From contig CM034298.1 of NCBI GenBank assembly GCA_019925795.1, forward strand, positions 23,799,556-23,863,555: a stretch of DNA of 64,000 nt, in the 5' to 3' direction. This DNA comes from Dendrobium chrysotoxum. Lineage: Eukaryota; Streptophyta; Magnoliopsida; Asparagales; Orchidaceae. Below the pieces are notes generated by a model. It ran no database searches. It was not told the origin of the DNA and worked only from the letters and a program-made list of their open reading frames with translations. The position numbers and the translations under genes are program-made. Below are positions 37,094 through 47,160 of the stretch, piece by piece (the first letter of the stretch is position 1; every line of letters begins with the position of its first letter).

Positions 37094-37884
37094 TCAAAGT
37101 TCGTTAGGGATGTTAAGCCCTTATGAACTAGCCTGAGACTAACTAAGAGGGGGGGGTGGGGGTGAATTGATAATTTAAAAAATTCATGAGAAAAAATGAT
37201 TTAGAAAATCTTTTTGAATGTTTTAAAATGTTTACAATTTTGCAATGATGTGCAGATGTTCAACAATAACAAAATAATAATCACAATCACACAATCATCA
37301 ATAGAAACATAAGTGCCAAAAATAATCAGAAAGAACACACCAGATTTTATATTGATTCGGTCAACTTGACCTACGTCAACTCCCTAGAGCCTCCTCTCTG
37401 GGTATTATACTAACACTAAATGACTCTCCTTCTTCTCCCACAGCAAGACGGACAAGCCTATACAAAACTCCTTTCCACCATCCCGGTGAGGCAGAGAACC
37501 CAGACTCCTTTTGCTTTCTCCTGAAGCAAGCAGAGAACCTGGATAAAACTCATTTCCACACACTCGGTGAGGCAGAGAACCCAGACACCTTTTGCTTCCT
37601 CCTGAAGTAGGTAGAGAACCTGGACTCCTTTCTCTTCCTTCTAAAGCAAGCAGAGAATCTTGATCTTCTTGCAGATGATCCTTCCATAGAGACACCAAGG
37701 ACAAGAGATGTTGACCAGAGAAGATGACTCAGATCCTTGCTTGGAGCAACCTTTATAAACACCACACAAACTCCTCCATCATAAGATCTTCTCTCTCTCT
37801 CTCCCAAGCTCTCTCTCTTTCCTTCTCAGGTCTCTCACAGGAAAGGACAGGGGCAAAAGATCTCAATGATAGATGACAAGAGAT

Positions 37885-37893
37885 CTTAAATAG
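37885..37893 (-). promoter_or_regulatory. TATA-like box, copia C 3' LTR
   Basis: CTATTTAAG on the minus strand at the U3/R junction, matching 47944-47952 in the 5' LTR. Confidence 0.55.
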
Positions 37894-38118
37894 TAGGGCT
37901 TAAAAATTGCCCTAAATTTTAACTGGTTGTCAAATATCATCTAGGACGATCCTTAGAACGTCCTATACGATCAGTATAAATTAGTCGCTTTTGGCCTGGA
38001 TGATCTGGTTCTTCTGGTCGATTAGCAGATAATTCTATTCTTATCGTCCAGGATGATTAGTTCAAACCAAGAATATCATCCAAATGATAGCTCAGGATGT
38101 CCAAGAGAAAAGCTTGGA

Positions 38119-38234
38119 TAACAAAAACAACAACAACAACATCTAGCCTTTATCCCACAACGTGGGGTCAGCTACATGAATCCTTTTTCTCCATTATGTC
38201 ATGTTAAAAGTCAAATTCTCATTTAAATCTAATA
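38119..38234 (-). mobile_element. SINE-like insertion with (TTG)n tail
   Basis: Present in the left LTR of copia C and absent from the right one. It is flanked by 14-bp direct repeats GAGAAAAGCTTGGA (38105-38118) and GAGAAAATTCTGGA (38235-38248); the empty site in the other LTR is GAGAAAAGACTGGA (48186-48199 region). On the minus strand the insert ends GATGTTGTTGTTGTTGTTTT. Its core CCCACAACGTGGGGTC has a short hairpin, a feature I recall from widespread plant SINE 3' ends. No pol III boxes are visible, so it is probably 5'-truncated. Confidence 0.75.
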
Positions 38235-39119
38235 GAGAAAATTCTGGACGATCTAAAGAAAATGACTTGATCATCTAGGATGATACGTATATTGTCCTGT
38301 ATAATTAGTGCAAAAAGACCAAAATCGTCCAGCAGATTCCTCAGGTCGTATAGCCAAATAATGCTGGACGATTACAAAATGACCTGATAGTCCCAGATGA
38401 TATTTCTATCATCCCGTATGATTAGTTTAAAATTGAGAATATCTTCCTGAAGATTGTTCAGGTCGCCCAGGTGAAATGCTCTAGATGGTTAGGATTTCAA
38501 TTGATTATCTAAGATGATCTTACGATCGTTCATGACGATATGATCGAATCACTCAAACCTTAATTACTTTCCTTAATCACCTGACTAATTTAGGCTTAAT
38601 TGTAATGGATCATACAGGATGATACACGTATCATCCAAGATAATTAGACTAAATGTTTAAAAATAAAAACTTGCCTAACTTAGTCTAGTGGCTGAGAATT
38701 TCTAATTTAGGCATATCGTCCTGTACGATGGGTGTATCATCCAGGATGATCTGCTTAATCTGATCGACTTAGCATGGTCGCCCTAATTAGGATTTTTATT
38801 TTTAATGGATCATCTAGGATGATGTGATTATCATTCAGGATGATTTGAATAAAATTTTGAACAGAAACTCTAACTTACTAAAACTCTCCCCCTGAGTGTA
38901 TGTGTGCAAGGTTACTTAGCTTAGGGATTCGTTACATTACACTTGACTCACAAAGGATGAAAAATTATATTGAACCTGAAAACACCAACGGGCTGACTCG
39001 ATCTTAAGCTGGCTTGAATTACAATTGATCTTATGTACCTAAAATGTTAGACACTTAAATAGAAATTAAAAGGTTTGCTATCATCAAAATCACAGTCCTT
39101 GAATCCAGATTCACAATAA

Positions 39120-39307
39120 TCTCCCTCTTTTTGAAGATGGCAAATATTTATTAGTAATTCCAAAATTAGTAAATAAATATTATGAATAATTATGATCCAA
39201 AACACTAATCATTTAAACATCGATAATTCAAAGTACTGAACTGAGCTGAACTTAACATTTACAATGATCCATAATATAAACTACAGCATAAAATACTCCC
39301 CCTTTTG
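39120..39307 (-). promoter_or_regulatory. Polypurine tract and second purine tract, copia C
   Basis: AAAAAGAGGGAGA on the minus strand (39120-39132) abuts the LTR. A second, CAAAAGGGGGAGTA (39294-39307), lies about 170 bp upstream in element sense. The same spacing pattern is seen in copia B. Confidence 0.7.
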
Positions 39308-39389
39308 ACACCTAAAAAAGGGAAAAGTCAACATAAACATAGAAGAAAAGAAAATAGCACAAAAATAACACAAAACATCAGTAAAAATA

Positions 39390-40522
39390 GACAAACTAGT
39401 AGAAAGGGGGATCCTCATCACATGGAGGAGGAGGTGGTGGCTGAAATAGGCTGTGAAGAGTGGCAAACTATTATCCAAACTAAGTCATGTCCCGGTCGTG
39501 CTGCTCTACTGCTGGGCTACAAAGGCATTGAAGCGATTGACATCCTTAGCATACTGCTGCTCCTGGGCAATGACGTAGGAGTCAATGCGTGCCTCCCACC
39601 GATCAAACTGGTGCACTATGTGATCAAGAGGTAACTCTATATAGAGAGGAGCAGGTGCAGTGGGTACAGAAGCAACTTCTTCCTCTTCTCCCTCAACATC
39701 TGTGCTGGGCTCCAGATGAAGATTTATACTGTGAAGAACCTGGAAGGAGTTGTTCGAGTAGAAGTAAAGATTGATATCAGTTAGAACTAGATATTACAGA
39801 TTGTACTTCATTTCGAGAGCATAGGTAATAATATGTCCTAAGGCTAGATTTGGGCATCTCCTGTGGCCCGGATCCCTAATGCTAGTGAGGTGTTCGATGT
39901 AGCGAAAGATGAGGTCAATTTCATTGAAGTTGTGATGGGCCATAATATAATAGGTAGTCATGGAGAGCAAGGGGGTAATGGGGATGCGGTCTCTAGCCTT
40001 TAGAATGATGGAGGAGCAAAGGACATGTTGGATTGTCCTTATATCCTTGACTAGGGAAGAACAAGCATTAATGTTCTAAGGGGCATTAGTGTTTCTAAGA
40101 AAATGATTGGCGACACTCCAGTTAAAATTAGGATTAGAGGCCACAAGATAGAGTTTATCGCCAGTAATCCAAAGTTGGAGAATATTTTGAAAATCTTGGG
40201 TTGTTAGTTCGACAGGATAATAGTTAATATAGGAGTGAAGAGAAGAGTAAGTAGAGTCGATGTAAAGATTTGTAAAGAAAATACAGAGAAGCTCAGAGCT
40301 AAATGGGAAAGCGAGAGTCACAATGAAGGCGAGGGAAGTGTGGGAGAAAAGGTCAAGTATGGGATACGTGAGGATACGGGGGTTGATAATTTTTTATTGC
40401 GTGATCCCCACGTCAAGATAGCGCAGGAAGGCAGTCTGATCACCTGCTTCAGGAAAACAGGGATCGACATTTCCCCAAGAGAAACTAGCACCCTGATTCC
40501 AAGATTATTTGCCACCAGCTAT
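39390..40522 (-). pseudogene. Copia C third ORF ('putative plant transposon protein'-like), broken
   Basis: The start codon appears lost: the position equal to ATG in copia E is ATA (40520-40522), followed by AGGK and then a stop. Downstream are VTLAFPFSSELLCIFFTNLY (about 40265-40324), SLHSYINYYPVELTTQDF, IQHVLCSSIILKARDRIPIT, YYIMAHHNFNEIDLIFRYIE and a C-terminal EARIDSYVIAQEQQYAKDV piece (about 39520-39580). Order and length match copies B and E. The function is unknown; it takes the place of the env-like gene of Sireviruses. Confidence 0.7.
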
Positions 40523-40585
40523 TAGAATATGATTAGACTAAGGATTGAAAGAAGAGTGGTGGAAAAATTGTGGAGAAAATGGCTG

Positions 40586-40594
40586 TTTAAATAG
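40586..40594 (-). promoter_or_regulatory. TATA-like box before copia C third ORF
   Basis: CTATTTAAA on the minus strand, the same core as in the Sirevirus LTRs, 64-72 bp before the (mutated) start codon and directly beside the first palindrome at 40606. Confidence 0.55.
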
Positions 40595-40605
40595 AATTCA
40601 TCCAT

Positions 40606-40977
40606 ATCATCCAGGATGATCACAGGATCATCCAGGATGATAGGGGTAATAATTGCATCCCGGATGATTGGTCAAAAAGGCGATCAGATCGTCCAGGATG
40701 ATTAGACATAGAAGATCATCCTGAGGAGACATGCTGGATGACTTTTGACTAAAGGCATCGTCTAGGATGATTAGGTGGATCATCCAGGAAAATATGAAAT
40801 AAATGAATCGACCGGGCTAAATTTGAATCATCCAGCTTCTGTCACATGGATCTTCCAGGATGATGAGGTGGATCGTTCAGAACGATCACCAATAATTGGT
40901 GCAGATTAGCCATTGGATCAAGATGGGGATCACATGATCATATCATCCAAGATGATGTACAGATCGTCCAGGATGAT
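40606..40977. repeat. Palindrome array upstream of copia C third ORF
   Basis: At least nine units. ATCATCCAGGATGAT at 40606-40620 and 40627-40641; ATCGTCCAGGATGAT at 40688-40702 and 40963-40977; ATCGTCTAGGATGAT at 40757-40771; ATCATCCAAGATGAT at 40942-40956; GATCGTTCAGAACGATC at 40871-40887, a perfect 8-1-8 palindrome. The arms match those of copia C's own LTRs. Confidence 0.85.
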
Positions 40978-42254
40978 GTGACCAAAAAATGAAAAAGATG
41001 AAGGACAAAGAGGAATGACCAGGGATCCCAGAACACACACAAAAAAGGAAAAAAATTAAAATTAAATCAAATCAAGGAAAAATAGAAATGAGAAAATAAC
41101 ATTAAAAATGCTTTTTTTTATCGATCAGCTTCAATAAATTAGAATTTTTTCTTGAGTTTCAATTCAAAAGCTAATAAGAAGACAATTGACAATGCTGAAA
41201 TCTAGAAAAGTTGGAAAATTAATTTTTGTAACTCCTATCTCGGACACCTTACAGATTCAAATTCCTTTCAAATAAAAGTCTAGTTTAGAACAAAAGAAAT
41301 TAGATTTAAAAAGAGATCCTTTCAAGCCTCGTTCCAGAAAAAAATTTCATAAAATAGTATTGCAAAGTAAGAAGTCAGAAATCATGATTTTCCATCTCAA
41401 GTTTTTGAAAGTATGAAGTGGCGCATGGATTTCTCTAAGATATTTAAAGATCCAAAAGGGAAGAAAGCTTATTTCTTTATGGACTCATTTTGTGCCTCTT
41501 TTTTAATTAATTTGGCACTCTTTGCACATCTTTTAATTTTTGATACACTTTGTGTATCTTTTCAATTTGGTGACATTGTGCATCTTTTCAGCTTTGGGCT
41601 CATTTTGTGCCTTTTTTTTTTCTTTTACAAGCTTGCTTCCTTTTGTAATCTCGAAATAACCTTAGTTGTGGAATTACCTTCTAGACATAAGAGTAGAAAA
41701 AACTCACTCTCTTCAGTAAGGAGGATTAACTCACCAAAAAAAAATATACCCCACATGATAAGTGCAATCATCTTATTAATAAAAGCATAACAATGATTCA
41801 AAGCTTTGAAAACACTATTAATATTAGGTAGATTACTGTAGGAAGATAAAATAGATCTCTATTTCAAAAACCAAAATTTTAATTTTAAAGAAGATTTTTA
41901 TCCAAAAGAAATAATACACCATTAAAGAAGTTAGAGGAAGAGAAACAATCATCAATGTTTCCTCCCTCTAACAGATTCAGAGGTGTCAATCACTACTTAT
42001 AAGCTTCCAAATAAAAATAAGGCAAAACTCTTAGCCAGAAATTTAGTTTATTAGCAGTAGTGAGTAGTGATCTAATTCTGAAAAGAATAAATAATAAATA
42101 AAAAAAAGAAAAAAAACACATGAAAATCAGCAAACAAAAATCAGCAGGAAAACAAACGATCTAAAAAAAATAAATAATCAAATCAAACAAAAAACTAAAA
42201 GAAAAGTGAAAAGCAGAAAAATTCAGAAATCAACAATCATCAGATTCATACATT
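40978..42254 (-). other. Spacer between pol and third ORF of copia C
   Basis: AT-rich. Contains the CACTTTGTG.ATCTTTT / GGCTCATTTTGTGCC repeats at about 41478-41625 shared with copia B. Open frames here (for example 41413-41790 on the plus strand) are low-complexity and antisense to the element. Confidence 0.5.
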
Positions 42255-45200
42255 TATGTAAATCACACCCATTTTGGTCCTTAAAATGCTGAATGAGTCA
42301 AAGGCCAGTGGTTTAGTAAAGATGTCAGCCATTTGATTTTTAGTTGCTACATGGTGTAGCTCAATGTCCCCTTTTATAACATGATCCCTAATGAAGTGAT
42401 GCCTTATGTCAATGTGTTTGGTTCTTGAATATTGGAGAGGATTCTTCGAGATGTATATGGAACTAGTGTTATCACATAGAATTGAAATTGTGCCAACAGG
42501 TAATCCTAGATCCAGAACTTATTGCTTCAACCAAAGGACTTGGGCCACACAACTTTCTAAAGTAATATACTCAGCTTCAACAGTGGAAAGTGCTACAGAA
42601 TTTTATTTTCTACTGGACTAGGAGACTAAAGACTTTCCTATGAATTGGTATGTTCCTGAAGTGCTCTTTCTATCCACCCTACACCCTACAAATTCAGAAT
42701 CAGAATATCCAATAATCTTAAAAGAAGTGTTATACATAGGATACCAGATTCCTAAGGTTGGGGTCTCTAAGAGATATCTGAGGATTCTCTTAACTGCAGT
42801 CAGGTGGGATTACTTAGGATCAGCTTGAAACCTAGCACAAAGATAAAAACTAAACATGATATCAGGTCGGCTAGCAGTCAGGTAAAGTAATGATCCAATT
42901 ATTCCTCTAAACTTCTTCTGATCAATAGATTTTCCATTTGAATCCTTATCTAACTGGATAGTAGAACTCATGTGAGTGTTTATTAGCTTGGCTTTATCCA
43001 TTTCATATTTCTTCAAGATGTCCTTAATATACTTTGATTGATTGATAAAAGTTCCATCATCTATTTGCCTTATGCTAAACCCCAAAAAGTAGGATAATTC
43101 TCCCATCATTCTCATCTCAAACTCCTTACTCATTATTTTAGAAAAATATTCACATAGGTTTTTATCAGAAGACCCAAAAAGTATATCATCAATATAGATC
43201 TAGATAATTAGTAAATCATCCCCTACTATCTTCAAAAAAAAGGTGGTGTCTATGCTCCTCTTAATAAACTCTCTTTCTAATAGGAATGTGCTAAGCCTCT
43301 CATGCCAAGCTCTGGGTGCCTGTTTCAATCCATATAAGGCCTTTTTTAATTTATAAATATGATTAGGATATTGGGAACTCTCAAAACCAGGGGGTTACTC
43401 TGTAAAGACATCTTCCTTTATCATCCCACTTAAAAAGGTACTCTTGACATCCATTTGAAAAAGCTTAAATCCTTTATAACAGAGAAAGGCTAGTAGCACC
43501 CTAATGACTTTCAATCTAGCTACAGGAGCAAAAGTCTCCTCAAAATTAATCCCTTTTATTTGGTTGTACCCCTTAGCCACCAATCTTGCCTTCTTCCTAA
43601 GAACCACACCAGAATCATTCATTTTATTCTTAAAGACCCACTTAGTTCCTACTACACTTTGATACTTAGGTCTTTCTACCATATTCCTCATAAATTGGTT
43701 AAGTTCTTCTTGCATAGCTAAGACCAAAAATTCATCAGAAAGGACTTGATTGATGTTTGTGGGTTTAGTCATTGAGATAAAGGCAAAATGGTTCACTTCC
43801 TTCCTAAGTCTATGCCTAGTTTTAATACCTTCAGAAGGGTCTCCTAAGATCAGTTCTTCTGGATGACTTGAAGAATATCTCCAATCTCTAGGCAAATTAT
43901 TTTCAGGTTCTTCCCTTTCGTCTAGATTTGCATTTTCTACTCATTGGGTAATCTCTCTTACTTCCTCTTCTTCATTAGCTCTAACCTACTTAGGATCAGA
44001 TTCATCAAACACTATATGAGAAGTCTCCTCCACCACCAACGTCCTCTTATTAAACACCCTAAAGGATTTCCCCACACTTGAATATCCTAAGAACACTCCT
44101 TTATTAAATTTTGGGTCAAAATTTTCTAAGGATGATTTCCCATTGTTAAGAATGAATAACTTACAGCCAAAGACATGGAGGTGGGACAGGTTTGGAGTTC
44201 TATCCTTAATGATCTCATAGGGTGTCTTATTCAGATTGGATCTAATATTCACCCTATTTAACACATAACATGCTGTATTCACTGCTTGTATCCAAAAGTA
44301 TTTTAGAAGTGAATACTCAGCAAGCATGACTCTAACAGCTTCTACTAAGGTCCTATCCTTCTGTTTAGCTACCCCATTCTACTGAGGGGTCCTAGGAGCT
44401 GAATAGTTGTAGCTAATCCCTTGCACCTCACAGAAGGTTCCAAATTTCATATTTTCAAACTCCCCACCATGATCACTATGGATGGTCAAGATCTCACAAC
44501 CTAACTTCTTTTGAATCCAAGTGGAGAAAGATTTAAATTTATCAAATGACTCAGATTTATGTGATAGAAAACTAATCCAAGTGAACCTCGAGTAATCATC
44601 GATAATCATAAATCCATAGACTTTCCCCCCTAAGCTGGCAGTGCTAATGGGTCTAAAGAGATCCATGTGAAGGACTTCTAATGGTCTAGAGGTGCTGATA
44701 TCCTTAATGGAGTGGAAAGAGGATTGGACTTGCTTCCCTAGCTGACAGGTATCACACAGGTGATCCTTAGTGAACTTAAGCTTTGGGATACCTCTAACTA
44801 TGTCCTTTTAGGTGACTCTTCTCAGGGTTTTCATGCTGGCATAATATAATCTCCTATGCCACAACCAAGACTCATTATTAACAATTTTTAAGCAAAATAA
44901 AGTAGCACATTCAATATTATTTAAATTAAGCATGTAGACATTGTTGATCCTCTTGCCCTGTAAAATAGTGTTATTATTTAAGCTTATAATGTATGTGCTT
45001 GTTAGGAACTTGATGTTGAACCCTTTGGTACATAGTTGACTGATGCTTAGCAGGTTATGTTTCAGTCCATCTACAAGCAAAACATTTTCAATGAAAAGGT
45101 TCTTGGAGTTTTCGATTATACCGGCGCCTACCACTTTCCTGCTGGTGCTGTCTCCAAAAGTGACCTTGCATCCATCCTTGGCCTTCAACGAAATAAATTA

Positions 45201-45260
45201 TTTTGCATCTCCAGTCATATGTCTTGAGCATCCGCTGTCTAGGTACCACATGCGCTCATG
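42255..45260 (-). pseudogene. Copia C pol (protease, integrase, RT, RNase H)
   Basis: Protease WYLDSGCSRHMTGD keeps the DSG (45231-45239). GAG pre-integrase: VDGLKHNLLSISQLCTKGF and WLWHRRLYYASMKTL. Integrase core: MDLFRPISTASLGGK, HSDHGGEFEN, and NGVAKQKDRTL, where the catalytic Glu of 'AERKNR' is Lys (44364-44366) and a TAG replaces a Gln codon just before (44379-44381). [45 protein letters not shown] and intact YIDDILFGSS (YIDD 43185-43196). RNase H follows to about 42255 with STVEAEYI and HIDIRHHFIRDH. The frame is largely readable but has several stops, so it is the best preserved complete pol here, yet inactive. Confidence 0.92.
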
Positions 45261-47103
45261 AGGTCATGATTGAGAGCAGACCTATAAAATCATCAAACGT
45301 CAGATTTAGGAACCCAAATAGGTTTGGGTTCCTTATGATGAAAAGAAGAATGTAATGCATGAGTGCTACGCTGTGAAATATGCAATTTGGGCCTCCACAC
45401 TTAATATGTACTATGGTGAATAGTTCAGGTGTGAGAGATATGCCCTAACATGCCACATGAGAAACATCTAACACTAGAAAAAGGATTAACTAATCTACAG
45501 GGGTGATTGTGCCTCTTCCTAGGTTTGAATGATTCATGCTTTAATGACTTTGAATGAAATTCTTCAAGTGATGGAGGTTTGTAAAATTATGCAAATGTAG
45601 GAGGTATTTTATTTTTCTCAAATGCACTAATTTTTATACTTAGAAATTCATTTTCATTTTTAAGACTTGTAATTTTAAATTTCAAATAATGCTCACTACT
45701 ATCTAAATCAGATGCATGCATTTCTAATTCTTTAAATGCAACTTTTAATTCAACATGCGATGCTTTGAATGAATCATGCTTAATTATCAATTCAGAATAT
45801 TTGTTTTTCAACTCATCAAAATCATCAAGTAGTGACATGAGATTGTTATCAAGTGTAAAATGATCCTTAAGTAATACTTCATGCTCTTTTTGTAAATTCA
45901 AGAATTCTAATTTCAGACTAGCATGAGTTTTCTTAAATTTTCGATATGATGAATGAATTTTCTCAAAAACATCAAGTAATTAATCGTAGGTAAGTTCACA
46001 TACCTCTTCTTGATCAGACTGACCATGATGTTCATTCTCCATCAAACATAAGTTTGTAGTCTCCTCTTCAGCTTCAGTCTCAGAGGAGTCAGAAGCAGAA
46101 TCTGCCTAGAAGGCCTTTTGGATCTTCTTCTTATCCTTCTTGAACTTAGGTTTCTCCTCACCCTTCTCCTTTCTTGGGTAAGCCTTAAGTGTAGGACAAT
46201 CAGCCTTTAAATGTCGAGGCTTCCGGCATTCAAAATAAACTATTTCAGAAGAAACTTTAAAATTTTTGCTACTCTTACCTTTTTGCTCCACCTCTGAAAG
46301 TTCTTGTTATTCTTCCTTAGAAAGCTTTTGAATTGCCTAGTGATTAAGGTAACATAATCACTATCAGACCCGGAAGTATCAATATCTGTATCACTAGCCT
46401 TCAGCGACACAGTTTTCTCTTTCTTCTTCTTACCTGCATCAAGCTGTCTTTGGTTCACTCCTTGCTCGTAAGCAATTAGTGATCCAAGTAAGTTATCAAT
46501 AGAATAATTATTCAAATCTTTTGATTCAGTGATAGTAGTTATTTTGGCATCATAGGAAGAGGGCAAATATCTCAAGATTTTGTGTACTTTTTCATAGTTG
46601 GTGAGTTCTCTTCCTAAGGCATGCAGGGAGGTGACAATTTGAGTGAAGTTAGTGTACATTTTAGATATTGACTCACTAGGTTTCATGTGAAAGAGTTCGT
46701 AGTCATGAAGCAGAATGTTCAATGTAGACTATTTAACTTCAGTTATGCCCTTATAAGTGATACACAATTTATCCCATATTTTTTGCCAGTTGTACAGGTT
46801 GACACATGCATGTAATCTTCAGATTTCGGTGCACAGAAAAATAGTTTAAATATTTTGCATTTAATTATGCTAAATCATGATCATCAAAGGTCCATTCAGT
46901 AAAAGGAAGTATAGTTTTAACACCATTAACAATTCTATGAGGTGCATCATAACTATCTTTAACAAGCATCCACATGCGATAATTTAAAGATTGTAAAAAG
47001 GTGGACATACGAGTTTTCCAAAATCAAAAGGTATGTTATTAAATAATGATGGATGAGTAATAGAATAGCCTTCAGCTATATATCAACTTCCAAAGTTAGT
47101 CAT
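45261..47103 (-). pseudogene. Copia C gag with coiled-coil region, broken
   Basis: It starts MTNFGS (ATG 47103), equivalent to MANFGN in copia B. The first 380 bp are broken by stops. A 160-codon stretch (46240-46722) then carries MNILLHDYELFHMKPSESIS, FTQIVTSLHALGRELTNYEK and LIAYEQGVNQRQLDAGKKKK. The knuckle reads YFECRKPRHLKADCP (about 46195-46240); the first Cys is Tyr. A coiled-coil stretch lies at 45587-45901 (heptad-like Leu/Lys/Glu pattern). It would form particles and bind RNA. Confidence 0.85.
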
Positions 47104-47146
47104 GGATCAAATTCAAAAATTTTTAAAACTAGATTTTATGAATCCC

Positions 47147-47158
47147 GCTATGATACCA
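47147..47158 (-). other. Primer binding site, copia C
   Basis: TGGTATCATAGC on the minus strand, one base off the TGGTATCAGAGC initiator-Met type, two bases from the LTR edge. Confidence 0.85.
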
Positions 47159-47160
47159 CT

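Larger units (their letters stand above)
37094..39118 (-). repeat. Copia C 3' LTR (with SINE-like insertion)
   Basis: It aligns with 47161-49066 throughout; the extra 130 bp is the SINE-like insertion and its target duplication. The left edge is TC instead of TG. Next to it is a G-rich tract (37146-37162). The U5/R part holds ~40-bp tandem units built around GGCAGAGAACC (37490-37660). U3 holds the palindrome array (about 37950-38840). Confidence 0.92.

Noticed and set aside
37405..37807. Gly/Ser/Leu-rich open frames on the minus strand
   Set aside because: Readings of the R/U5 tandem units; the matching region 47478-47762 and 29246-29458 gives the same artefact.
39305..39774. Plus-strand open frames of 109 and 61 codons
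   Set aside because: Antisense to the third ORF of copia C, no domain of their own.
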